Assembly: GCA_910577875.1 (NCBI GenBank)
Contig: CAJTNY010000021.1
Location: forward strand, 1 to 30,870
DNA: 30,870 bases
Source of the DNA: an uncultured Christensenella sp.
GTDB lineage: Bacteria > Bacillota > Clostridia > Christensenellales > Borkfalkiaceae
Direction: 5' to 3'
The notes beneath the pieces are model-generated. The model worked only from the letters and a program-made list of their open reading frames with translations. It made no database searches and was not told where the DNA came from. This document shows positions 1-6,970 of the stretch, in pieces. How positions within the stretch are numbered: position 1 is the first letter of the stretch; each line of letters starts with the position of its first letter. The position numbers and the translations under genes were made by a program.

Positions 1-32
1 CGCATATGTACGGGAAACAGGATTTCACATAA

Positions 33-60
33 TAAGCGATACGCCAAAGCATATCGCTTA
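33..60 (-). terminator. Hairpin terminator of the toxin-antitoxin operon
   Basis: Nine-base arms (33-41 and 52-60) pair perfectly around a 10-base loop, and on the minus strand the stem is followed by a T-rich stretch. The right arm contains the toxin stop codon, so the stem starts inside the gene end. Bases 1-32 hold nothing else I recognise. Confidence 0.55.
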
Positions 61-336
61 CTTGAACAAATCCGAATGAGTACCTGTGCGGTACATAGAC
101 AACACCAAAACGTCGTCGAATTTTTCATAGACTAGCAGCCAGTCCGGTTCTATATGACATTCCCAATAACCCGAATACTCCCCGACAAGCATATGAACTC
201 TGTTCTTGGGTTCCAACGGTTCGTCTTTAGCTAATTTTTCAATAATATAAAACAGCTTATCAAGATTTTTACCACGCTTTAACGCCTGCTTCAAATCTTT
301 CTCGAAACGGTTTGTATATTTTACTTCATATATCAT
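58..336 (-). CDS. YafQ-family mRNA interferase toxin
   Basis: This 92-residue protein is the toxin of a type II toxin-antitoxin pair, expected to cut mRNA on the ribosome when its antitoxin is lost. The length and residue spacing match the RelE/YafQ family: H48, H61, D65, H87 and F91 sit where E. coli YafQ has its catalytic H50, H63, D67, H87 and F91, and the signature stretches IEPDWLLVY and RTGTH are present. The start codon overlaps the stop of the upstream antitoxin by four bases (ATGA), the usual coupling of such pairs. The gene looks intact. Family assignment is firm; the exact cleavage preference cannot be read from sequence. Confidence 0.93.
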   Translation of the reverse strand: MIYEVKYTNRFEKDLKQALKRGKNLDKLFYIIEKLAKDEPLEPKNRVHMLVGEYSGYWECHIEPDWLLVYEKFDDVLVLSMYRTGTHSDLFK

Positions 337-605
337 AAACCGAGCGCCGCCCTTAATTCTTCAATGCTTGTATAACCTTTTACGTTAGGGTCGTGCGCTA
401 TTTTTCTGCCTTCCTCAATAGCCGCTATAGTTTCAGCATTCGGGCTTTCAACGCGCATATCAAACGGCAAACCGTTTTCTCTTATAACCGCTTTTAAAAA
501 AATATTGAAAGCAGTAGAAGTATTGATACCGAGTTCATCGAAAATTTTTTCGGCAGCCGCTTTCGTTTCCTTTGAAGTTCTAATATTAAGATTAGTGTAT
601 TCCAT
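333..605 (-). CDS. DinJ/RelB-family antitoxin
   Basis: The 90-residue protein begins with a ribbon-helix-helix segment (residues about 4-45: NLNIRTSKETKAAAEKIF, then a helix ending in GLPFDM) typical of DinJ/RelB antitoxins, followed by the extended toxin-wrapping tail. It should neutralise the toxin and repress its own promoter. The start is supported by an AGGAGG ribosome site six to seven bases upstream. A promoter and a palindrome lie immediately in front of it. Confidence 0.92.
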   Translation of the reverse strand: MEYTNLNIRTSKETKAAAEKIFDELGINTSTAFNIFLKAVIRENGLPFDMRVESPNAETIAAIEEGRKIAHDPNVKGYTSIEELRAALGL

Positions 606-631
606 AACGCTCCTCCTTTATCTTCAATATC

Positions 632-660
632 ATTCTAACATAGTATATGTAATAAGTCAA
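632..660 (-). promoter_or_regulatory. Promoter and probable operator of the toxin-antitoxin operon
   Basis: On the minus strand TTGACT (655-660) and TAGAAT (632-637) are separated by exactly 17 bases. The spacer begins with the near-palindrome ACATAnnnTATGT (638-650), a fitting site for autorepression by the ribbon-helix-helix antitoxin. The promoter is read directly; operator function is inference. Confidence 0.7.
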
Positions 661-694
661 TATTTTTGCGTAATTTTTCGGAGATTTTCGTAAA

Positions 695-1023
695 TTATAC
701 GATAAACATCGCGTCCCGCATTTGCACGGAAAGCAGGATATGAGGGGCTTAGAACCGAGAAAGACAAGGCGCGCGAGGAAAACCCGAAGGAGTTTACTGA
801 GCGTAAATGACTGAGGGTTGCCGCAGCGCAACGCTGTATTTCGACGGTTATAAGACCATCATCGCGTCCCGTATTTGCACGGAAAGCAGGATGAGGATTG
901 GAGAAGCAAGCAAGACAAGGCGAACGCGGCTTTGTCCGCAGGGAGTGTACATAGACGTACACGACCAAGGCAAAACGCAAGTTCAACGCAGTATTGCGCC
1001 GCTTATACAATCATCATCGCGTC
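695..1023. repeat. ~154-bp tandem repeats starting in the queA 3' end
   Basis: The gene-free stretch between the antitoxin and queA is largely two diverged tandem units. The motif ending in ATCGCGTC appears at 695-714, 848-868 and, as the last codons of queA, at 1003-1023, giving spacings of 153 and 155 bases. Each unit also carries a conserved core (about 711-736 and 864-890) reading roughly cgtcccgYatttgcacggaa followed by agcaggat. Open frames across this area, including ones with repeated PAFRANxGRD peptides, are by-products of the repeat. A weaker copy of the core may lie at 1-25. Confidence 0.75.
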
Positions 1024-2028
1024 GCCGAAAGAGAAAAACCTATATTTTTCCCTCACCGCCTCCGCATAAACCGACAGTATCTCTTCGCGTCCCGTCATTG
1101 CGGACACGAGCATTATCAGAGTGCTTTCGGGAAGATGAAAATTTGTGACCAGCGCGTCGACGCATTTGAATTTATAGGGCGGATATATAAATATTTCGGT
1201 GTTTCCTTTACAAGGCTCAATCAACCCTTTTTCGTCCGCCGCGCTTTCGAGCGTTCTGACCGAGGTAGTGCCGACGGCGATTACCCGCCTGCCCTCGCGT
1301 TTTGCGCGGTTGATTATTTCCGCAGAACGCTCGCCTATTTCGTAATATTCGGAGTGCATTTTATGCTCTGTTATTATCTCCTCTTTAACGGGTCGGAAAG
1401 TGCCGAGCCCGACGTGGAGCAGTACTTCCGCTATTTCCACTCCCTTATTCCGCAATTTATCTAAAAGTTCCGGAGTAAAATGAAGTCCCGCAGTCGGAGC
1501 TGCCGACGAACCCTCCGTCCGCGCGTAAACCGTCTGATAACGATTTTTATCCTTTAATTTTTCTTTGATATACGGCGGGAGCGGCATATTGCCGACTCTG
1601 TCCAATATCTCTTCGAAAACTCCGCTGTATTCGAATTTTACTATTCTTTCTCCCGAATCGGTTATATCCTCTACCGTCAAAGCAAGCTCGTCGGAAATTA
1701 TAAGTATTTTCCCTCGCGTACATTTCTTCCCCGGTTTTACAAGCACTTCCCACCTGTCTTTTTCAAGACGCTTCAATAACAGCACCTCGACTGCGCCGCC
1801 GTTAGTAGTATGCGCAAACATACGCGCAGGTAGAACTTTTGTGTTATTGATAACGAGCACGTCGCCTTTGTTCAGATAATCGGCAATGTCGCGGAATATT
1901 TTATGTTCGGTTTTTTTCAAAGCTCTGTCATATACAAGCAAACGCGAAGAATCCCGAGGTTCCGCGGGAGTCTGGGCAATGAGTTCTTCCGGTAAATCGT
2001 AGTAAAAATCTTTTTTAAAATATTTCAT
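1003..2028 (-). CDS. queA: S-adenosylmethionine:tRNA ribosyltransferase-isomerase
   Basis: QueA transfers and isomerises the ribosyl part of S-adenosylmethionine onto 7-aminomethyl-7-deazaguanine at the wobble position of tRNA, giving epoxyqueuosine. The 341 residues match the usual family length. Family signatures include YDLPEELIAQTPAEPRDSSRL near the N-terminus, NNTKVLPAR, SSAAPTAGLHFT, HVGLGTFRPV, VGTTSVRTLES and the C-terminal FFSFGDAMMIV. It is the last gene of ruvC-ruvA-ruvB-queA, a common Firmicute order. Its final codons are part of the downstream tandem repeat, which therefore probably arose by duplication from the gene end. Confidence 0.97.
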   Translation of the reverse strand: MKYFKKDFYYDLPEELIAQTPAEPRDSSRLLVYDRALKKTEHKIFRDIADYLNKGDVLVINNTKVLPARMFAHTTNGGAVEVLLLKRLEKDRWEVLVKPGKKCTRGKILIISDELALTVEDITDSGERIVKFEYSGVFEEILDRVGNMPLPPYIKEKLKDKNRYQTVYARTEGSSAAPTAGLHFTPELLDKLRNKGVEIAEVLLHVGLGTFRPVKEEIITEHKMHSEYYEIGERSAEIINRAKREGRRVIAVGTTSVRTLESAADEKGLIEPCKGNTEIFIYPPYKFKCVDALVTNFHLPESTLIMLVSAMTGREEILSVYAEAVREKYRFFSFGDAMMIV

Positions 2029-2042
2029 TTTAACTTAAACAA

Positions 2043-3104
2043 TCAATCTTTTTCGAACAGAGATAGCTGAGCTTTCCGCTGTTCGTTTATTTTATATCCC
2101 AAATGCTCGTAGCCGCCGCGCAGTATCATTCTGCCCCGCGGTGTTCTTGCAATAAAACCGAGTTGCAACAGATAAGGCTCGTACACATCTTCGATAGTGC
2201 CCGCATCCTCGTTTATCGTCGCAGCGAGAGTTTCAAGACCGACGGGTTTCCCGTCGAATTTTTCTATCATCGCACGCAAGAGCGCCCTGTCTATCTCGTC
2301 GAGACCGAGTTCGTCAATCTCCATTTTGCCGAGCGCAAACTTCGCGTCGCCTACTGTGACGGATAAATTTCCGTTAATAGTAGAGAAATCGCGAACTCTT
2401 TTCAAAAGCCTGTTCGCTATTCTAGGAGTGCCTCGCGAACGTCTTGCTATTTCTTCGGCGGCATCGGCATCTACTGCGACGCCGAGCGTATCCGCGCTTC
2501 TTAAAACTATTTCTTTTAGTTCGTCGGGCGTATATATTTCAAGACGGCAGATTATGCCGAACCTGTCGCGCAGAGGATTCGCAATCATTCCCGCGCGGGT
2601 GGTAGCGCCTATCAAAGTGAACTTTTTGAGCGTAAAACGAATATTCCTCGCGCTCGGTCCCTTACCGACGATTATATCGAGCGCGTAATCTTCCATTGCC
2701 GAATAAAGAATTTCTTCCACGCTGTGATTAAGCCTGTGAATCTCGTCAATGAACAGCACGTCACCGTCGTTCAGGTTTGTAAGAATAGCCGCCAGATCGC
2801 CGCTCCGCTCTATTGCGGGTGCGGAAGTAAGCTTAAGCTGACCGCCCATCTCCGAAGCTATTATGTGCGCAAGCGTCGTTTTGCCGAGTCCTGGCGCGCC
2901 GTACAAAAGAACGTGTTCCAAGACTTCGCCCCTCTGTTTCGCGGCGTTCATATAAACTTTTAGATTTTCTTTGACCTTGCTTTGACCGACGTACGCTTCG
3001 AGCGTCTTAGGGCGCAGAACGTTTTCTTCTATATCGTATCCGCCCTTTGTACTCTTTACAAGCCTGTCCTCTTCTTCTTCAAATTCCTCGTCGTCGAAAA
3101 ACAT
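2043..3104 (-). CDS. ruvB: Holliday junction branch-migration ATPase RuvB
   Basis: RuvB is the hexameric AAA+ motor that, loaded by RuvA, drives branch migration of Holliday junctions in recombination repair. Visible motifs are Walker A GAPGLGKTTL, Walker B LFIDEIH, sensor 1 GATTRAGM, the arginine-finger region RDRFG, and the C-terminal winged-helix domain ending near RTPRGR. The 353 residues are slightly longer than typical because of an acidic N-terminal tail (FFDDEEFEEEEDR). The start lies two bases from the ruvA stop, with GAGAGGT upstream inside ruvA, so the two genes are translationally coupled. Confidence 0.98.
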   Translation of the reverse strand: MFFDDEEFEEEEDRLVKSTKGGYDIEENVLRPKTLEAYVGQSKVKENLKVYMNAAKQRGEVLEHVLLYGAPGLGKTTLAHIIASEMGGQLKLTSAPAIERSGDLAAILTNLNDGDVLFIDEIHRLNHSVEEILYSAMEDYALDIIVGKGPSARNIRFTLKKFTLIGATTRAGMIANPLRDRFGIICRLEIYTPDELKEIVLRSADTLGVAVDADAAEEIARRSRGTPRIANRLLKRVRDFSTINGNLSVTVGDAKFALGKMEIDELGLDEIDRALLRAMIEKFDGKPVGLETLAATINEDAGTIEDVYEPYLLQLGFIARTPRGRMILRGGYEHLGYKINEQRKAQLSLFEKD

Positions 3105-3105
3105 C

Positions 3106-3696
3106 TTACATACCTCTCAGCGCGAGCATAATAATATCTTCAACCGATGCCGCGCCTTCAGCTTTCGCACGCGCGATAGCTTTCTCGCTTTCGGCTCTCG
3201 TAAATCCCAAAGTCATTAAAGCCACTACCGAATCCTCGTCGCCCTGACCAACCGCGGGCAAAGGCGCGGCTACGGAAACGCCCGAACTTAAATTCATTGC
3301 GACTTTTTCCCTGAGTTCCAAAATTATGCGTTCTGCGGTCTTTTTGCCGAGTCCTTTGACCGAAGAAAGTTTTTTTACGTCTGACGTTGCAATCGCCGAC
3401 GCAAGTTCGCCTATGTTCATACCCGACAGAACGGTTATACCCATTTTGGGCCCCACTCCAGAAACAGAAATAAGTTTCAAAAACATATTCTTCTCGTCGG
3501 GGGAAGAAAAACCGTAAAGAGCGGTAGCGTTTTCGCTTATGTGCAAATATGTATAAAGCTCGCCTTCTTTTTTTCCCGAAAGCGAAGAAAACGCAGAATA
3601 TGAGCACGCAACCTCGAAACCTATTCCGCCGGCCGTTTCTATTAGAGCGCACTCGGGCGATAAAGATAAAATTTTACCTCTTACATAACCTATCAA
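3106..3696 (-). CDS. ruvA: Holliday junction DNA-binding protein RuvA
   Basis: RuvA forms the tetramer that holds the Holliday junction in square-planar form and recruits RuvB. The N-terminal OB-fold (MIGYVRGKI, then LHISENATALYGF) is followed by two helix-hairpin-helix motifs (SVSGVGPKMGITVLSG and SVKGLGKKTAERIILEL) and a short C-terminal RuvB-binding domain (ALMTLGFTRAESEKAI). The length of 196 residues is normal. It sits between ruvC and ruvB in one operon. Confidence 0.97.
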   Translation of the reverse strand: MIGYVRGKILSLSPECALIETAGGIGFEVACSYSAFSSLSGKKEGELYTYLHISENATALYGFSSPDEKNMFLKLISVSGVGPKMGITVLSGMNIGELASAIATSDVKKLSSVKGLGKKTAERIILELREKVAMNLSSGVSVAAPLPAVGQGDEDSVVALMTLGFTRAESEKAIARAKAEGAASVEDIIMLALRGM

Positions 3697-3712
3697 CGTA
3701 ATTTCCTCAATC

Positions 3713-4210
3713 TCATTTTATTCCGAACATTTTTCCGAACCGCGAAGTGTGCGCGTGACAAAGCGCGACAGCCAAAGCGTCCGCGGCATCGTCGGGACGG
3801 GGTATTTTGTTCAGATGCAGAAGCGACGTAACGACGTGCATCATCTGTATTTTATCGGCTCTGCCGTAACCCGTCAACGACTGCTTTATCTGGTTAGGAG
3901 TATACTCGTAAAGCTTTCCGCAATACTTCACGCAAGTTAAAAGCATTACCCCTCTCGCGTGGGCGACGGGTATACCCGTAGTTATATTCTTTGAGAAAAA
4001 CAATTCTTCGACCGCGATTTCGTCAGGCTTGTACTTGTAGAGAATTTTATTTATTCCCTCTTCCAACATTGCTAGCCTTACCGGAAGATTTTCGTCCTTC
4101 GGCGTTAACACAACGCCGTAATCGACGGGATACGTTTCGTCGTTTTTCCGTTTTTCTATTACTCCGTAACCCATAGTCGCAAGTCCCGGATCAAGACCTA
4201 AGATAATCAT
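3713..4210 (-). CDS. ruvC: Crossover junction endodeoxyribonuclease RuvC
   Basis: RuvC resolves Holliday junctions by paired nicks. The RNase H-like fold is seen in GLDPGLATMGYGVI at the N-terminus, and the four acidic catalytic residues are in place: D7, E68, D141 and D144 (the last two in DDAADALAVALCH). The 165 residues are a normal length. It is the first gene of the ruvC-ruvA-ruvB-queA operon, with GGAGAG upstream of the ATG. The 193 bases up to degV hold the divergent degV promoter. Confidence 0.97.
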   Translation of the reverse strand: MIILGLDPGLATMGYGVIEKRKNDETYPVDYGVVLTPKDENLPVRLAMLEEGINKILYKYKPDEIAVEELFFSKNITTGIPVAHARGVMLLTCVKYCGKLYEYTPNQIKQSLTGYGRADKIQMMHVVTSLLHLNKIPRPDDAADALAVALCHAHTSRFGKMFGIK

Positions 4211-4309
4211 AACAAACTCTCCACGGAGTTTCTTTCCTTTTATTTATATTGTAAATTAACCGTCCGCAAAAGTCAACTCAATTGTTAAAAGGCTTTACCT
4301 ATAAAATTT

Positions 4310-4381
4310 GTTGATTAATCAACTAAATTGTTTGACAGCGCGCATAATATATTTTATAATGTGTAACGTTGACTAATCAAC
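4310..4381 (+). promoter_or_regulatory. degV promoter framed by two matching palindromes
   Basis: TTGACA (4332-4337) and TATAAT (4355-4360) are separated by exactly 17 bases, a consensus sigma-A promoter. A perfect palindrome GTTGATTAATCAAC lies at 4310-4323 just upstream of -35, and a near-copy GTTGACTAATCAAC at 4368-4381 sits in the leader; a half site GTCAAC is at 4272-4277. The centres are 58 bp apart, so one regulator could bind on both sides of the polymerase. The pattern suits a MarR/FabT-like dimer, but the regulator is not encoded nearby and its identity is inference. Confidence 0.75.
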
Positions 4382-4403
4382 CAAAAATATAAGGAGAAAT
4401 AAT

Positions 4404-5252
4404 TTGATTAAAATTTTGGTGGATTCCGCTTCCGACGTTGAACAAAGCGAAGCCGAAAAGCTGGGAATAAATCTGATTCCTATGCAGATACGGTTCGGGA
4501 GCGACGAATTTTACGACGGAGTAAATCTCACGCACGGTGAATTTTTCGAAAAGCTGATAGAAAGCGCCGAGCTTCCGCAGACGAGCCAGATAAACGAATA
4601 CCGTTTCGAAGAACAGTTCAAAAAACTTACCGAAGACGGCAACGAAGTAATTTGCGTCACCCTCTCTTCAAAACTTTCGGGAACTTATTCGTGCGCAGTG
4701 AAAGCGGCGAAGAAATTTTCGGGAAAAGTTTTTATAGTAGACAGTCTTAACGCCTGTATCGGCGAGCGGATACTCCTCTTATACGCTTTACGGCTCGTAA
4801 AGGAAGGTAAACTTTCCGCGGCTGAAATTGCGGAGGATCTCAACTGCAAGAAGAAAAAAATTCAGCTTCTCGCCGTACTTGACACTCTGAAATATCTCAG
4901 AAAAGGCGGACGCATATCCGCGGTTTCCGCATTTGCCGGCGAAATGCTCTCGATAAAACCCGTTGTTTCCGTCGTCAAAGGCGAAGTAAAACTTGCGGGA
5001 AAGGCTATCGGTTCGAGAAAGGGAAACAACCTTTTGAACCAGCTTCTCGAAAAATGCGGAGGCGTTGACTTCGATATGCCCTACGCTCTGGGGTATTCGG
5101 GGCTTACGGATAACTATTTACAAAAATATATAAAAGACAGCGAAAATCTCTGGAAAGACAAGGTACAGTCCTTACCCGTGTATATGATTGGAAGCACTAT
5201 CGGAACACACGTCGGACCCGACGCGATTGCAGTTGCGTTTTTCGCAAAATAA
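4404..5252 (+). CDS. DegV family fatty-acid-binding protein
   Basis: DegV proteins bind a long-chain fatty acid; in Firmicutes the FakB members present it to the kinase FakA for phospholipid synthesis. The 282-residue protein shows the family pattern: DSASDVEQSEAEKLGINLIPM at the N-terminus, TLSSKLSGTYSCAVKAA, VDSLNACIGERILL, LDTLKYLRKGGRIS and the C-terminal IGSTIGTHVGPDAIAVAFF. Translation starts at a TTG seven bases after AAGGAG. It is transcribed with the following amide-hydrolase gene, 18 bases away. No fakA is visible here, so a kinase partner elsewhere is an assumption. Confidence 0.95.
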   Translation: MIKILVDSASDVEQSEAEKLGINLIPMQIRFGSDEFYDGVNLTHGEFFEKLIESAELPQTSQINEYRFEEQFKKLTEDGNEVICVTLSSKLSGTYSCAVKAAKKFSGKVFIVDSLNACIGERILLLYALRLVKEGKLSAAEIAEDLNCKKKKIQLLAVLDTLKYLRKGGRISAVSAFAGEMLSIKPVVSVVKGEVKLAGKAIGSRKGNNLLNQLLEKCGGVDFDMPYALGYSGLTDNYLQKYIKDSENLWKDKVQSLPVYMIGSTIGTHVGPDAIAVAFFAK

Positions 5253-5270
5253 TTCAAGGAGTTTATATTT

Positions 5271-6557
5271 ATGGAGAAAATCAAAAATTTATGGAGCAAA
5301 CTTTGGTTCAGAATAGTAAGCATAACGCTTGCGGTTATTATCTTTATATCCTGCGCGCTCGTAATTACTTTGTTCAGCGTATGGGGCAACGAGATTTATA
5401 CCGTTTCGAGTTTTAAGCATCTCAGGGACAGAAACGACGAAAATGAAGAAGGCTCGGTTTACAGTATGAAAGTCAAAGGCGGATTCTATCTCGATAAGTT
5501 CAGAGAAAACGGCGGAGCTTCGACCGACTCCGAGTTAATCGCGTTCATAACTAAAAATATCACAAAAGGTCTTATAAACGTAAATATCGGTGAATCGGAC
5601 GTAAACTGTTCGGCGTTCACCGCACTCACCCCTTCCAACGAAATCTTATTTGCAAGAAACTACGACTTTGCCAAAACTAACGTGTGTATCACAATCTGCG
5701 AAAACCCCGGTAAAGGCAGATATAAATCGTTTTCCACCGTCGACCTCAACTATGTAGGTATGGAGCCTGACAGCGATGTCGGCGGAATTATGGATAAACT
5801 CACCTGCATTGCCTCGGCGTATGCGCCTCTCGACGGCATAAACGAAAAAGGTCTTAGCTGCGCGATATTTATGTCTTACCAGGGCGAAGATTACAGCCTT
5901 AACGACAGCGGAACGGTTGCAACGGACCAAAAAGACGCAAACAAAGACAACTTTACCTCCACTACTATGCAGAGAATGATTTTGGACTACTGCGCAACCG
6001 TTGACGAAGCCGTGGATCTCATACAAAAGTATAATCTTCACGATTCGGCGAAATCATCTTTCCATTATATGCTCGCCGACGCGAACGGCAAAAGCGCGAT
6101 TTTGGAATGGCTTCCCGCAGAAAACGCAAAGGACAAAACCGACAACGACGGTTCGGCGCGGGTTCTCAAAGTTACATATAACACTGACGCTATGTACGAA
6201 CAGTACAGAAAAGACGGAGATTTCAAATATCAGTGGATAACCAACTTCATAGTTAAAGACCACGAAACTTACTACGAAAGCAACGACGACAAATTCGGCT
6301 GGGACAGATACGAACATATCTATAACAGGCTGAACGCAACGAACGGAAAGCTCGAAAACGAAGACGCGGCAATGAAAATTCTTGCCGAGGTTGGCAGAAG
6401 AACCTGGAACGGCGGCGGCGGAGTTACAGTTCACAGCGTAGTTTACAACCTCTCCGAAAAATCGGTGCTCTGGGTTGCAAACGAAAATTACAGCGATAAA
6501 ACCGCAACCTACGAATACTCGTTCAAAACGGGCAAACTCAAAGCATTGGCAAAATAA
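5271..6557 (+). CDS. Membrane-anchored linear amide C-N hydrolase (choloylglycine hydrolase/C45-like)
   Basis: This 428-residue protein appears to be an N-terminal-nucleophile hydrolase of the broad choloylglycine hydrolase/penicillin acylase/C45 group, which cleaves linear amide bonds. One transmembrane segment (about residues 13-38) anchors it, with the catalytic domain outside the membrane. The probable nucleophile is C113 in NCSAFTALTPSNEILFARN, followed by R129, N130 and D132; SYQGED and GINEKGLSCAIF are further family features. Mature Ntn enzymes begin with the nucleophile, so residues 1-112 would be removed or retained as a propeptide; which occurs here is unknown. Substrate cannot be assigned: bile-salt hydrolases are usually shorter, cytosolic and start with the cysteine. 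It ends directly before a strong terminator. Confidence 0.82.
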   Translation: MEKIKNLWSKLWFRIVSITLAVIIFISCALVITLFSVWGNEIYTVSSFKHLRDRNDENEEGSVYSMKVKGGFYLDKFRENGGASTDSELIAFITKNITKGLINVNIGESDVNCSAFTALTPSNEILFARNYDFAKTNVCITICENPGKGRYKSFSTVDLNYVGMEPDSDVGGIMDKLTCIASAYAPLDGINEKGLSCAIFMSYQGEDYSLNDSGTVATDQKDANKDNFTSTTMQRMILDYCATVDEAVDLIQKYNLHDSAKSSFHYMLADANGKSAILEWLPAENAKDKTDNDGSARVLKVTYNTDAMYEQYRKDGDFKYQWITNFIVKDHETYYESNDDKFGWDRYEHIYNRLNATNGKLENEDAAMKILAEVGRRTWNGGGGVTVHSVVYNLSEKSVLWVANENYSDKTATYEYSFKTGKLKALAK

Positions 6558-6559
6558 TA

Positions 6560-6595
6560 TACTGCGCGGAGCAAAAGCTCCGCGCAGTATTTTAA
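6560..6595. terminator. Bidirectional terminator between the amide hydrolase and the XRE gene
   Basis: A perfect 14-bp stem (6560-6573 with 6578-6591) closes an AAAA loop, with T residues following on the plus strand and T-rich sequence on the minus strand. It sits between convergent genes and can end both transcripts. Confidence 0.9.
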
Positions 6596-6795
6596 TATTC
6601 CGTTTTACCGAGTAAATAATCGCAGGAACAGTTCAAAGCTTCCGCCAATTTTAAAATAGCAGAAGCAGTCGGCTCACACTCACCCTTCTCCCATAACACA
6701 ATCATAGGCTGACTACAACCAACCATTTTTGACAAGTCCTTTTGCGAAAATCCTTTTTCAATTCTTAGTTCTTTTATACGCTGAGCTATAATCAT
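6592..6795 (-). CDS. Small XRE-family (Cro/C1-type) DNA-binding regulator
   Basis: The 67-residue protein is essentially one helix-turn-helix domain: RIKELRIEKGFSQKDLSKMVGCSQPMIVLWEKGE is followed by a helix ending in CDYLLGKT. It probably binds as a dimer to two AAG-N4-CTT sites in the divergent intergenic region. No Shine-Dalgarno sequence precedes the ATG; a TATAAT (minus strand, 6813-6818) would give a leader of only about ten bases, so initiation may be close to leaderless. The target is unknown; the nearest candidates are its own gene and the divergent short transcript. Confidence 0.9.
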   Translation of the reverse strand: MIIAQRIKELRIEKGFSQKDLSKMVGCSQPMIVLWEKGECEPTASAILKLAEALNCSCDYLLGKTEY

Positions 6796-6817
6796 ATAGT
6801 ATATTTTAAAAAATTAT

Positions 6818-6857
6818 AAGAAAACTTATTGACAATATAAGTATTCTTATATATAAT
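6818..6857 (+). promoter_or_regulatory. Strong plus-strand promoter overlapped by paired operators
   Basis: TTGACA (6829-6834) and TATAAT (6852-6857) are 17 bases apart. Two palindromic decamers, AAGAAAACTT (6818-6827) and AAGTATTCTT (6839-6848), flank the -35 box with centres 21 bp apart, two helical turns on the same face. Each also extends into a larger inverted repeat. They are the likely binding sites of the adjacent XRE protein; this link is inference. Confidence 0.75.
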
Positions 6858-6863
6858 AAATAT

Positions 6864-6965
6864 ACTTTACATTTAATATCTGATAAAAAAGTCGTATCCT
6901 TAATGTTCGCTAAACACTTACAAGACTAAGCGCGGGGCAGAATTTGCCCCGCGCTTAGTATTTAT
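6864..6965 (+). ncRNA. Candidate small RNA (promoter-to-terminator transcript without a clear gene)
   Basis: A consensus promoter ends at 6857 and a strong hairpin with a U-rich tail ends at about 6965, giving a predicted transcript of roughly 100 nt. The only open frame is an eight-codon stretch starting at 6903 (MFAKHLQD) whose stop falls in the terminator and which has no ribosome site. It could be a regulatory RNA controlled by the XRE protein. Sequence shows the signals; expression is inferred. Confidence 0.45.
6925..6965 (+). terminator. Hairpin terminator of the candidate small RNA
   Basis: A perfect 15-bp stem (6925-6939 with 6945-6959) with a 5-base loop is followed by ATTTATTTTGTTT on the plus strand. 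The minus side lacks a clean T-run, so the hairpin is built to stop plus-strand transcripts, though it may also act for the convergent aminotransferase gene. Confidence 0.85.
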
Positions 6966-6970
6966 TTTGT

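Noticed and set aside
700..890. Possible CRISPR array
   Set aside because: Units are ~154 bases, diverged and only two or three in number, with no short spacers and no cas genes.
657..1148. Several overlapping open frames with PAFRANxGRD or CFPCKCGTRC peptides
   Set aside because: They lie in tandem repeats on both strands, have no ribosome sites and translate the repeat core; not genes.
1003..4210. ruvC-ruvA-ruvB-queA and spoIIA operons as items of interest
   Set aside because: Complete, normal gene order and motifs; nothing unusual beyond the queA tail repeat already listed.
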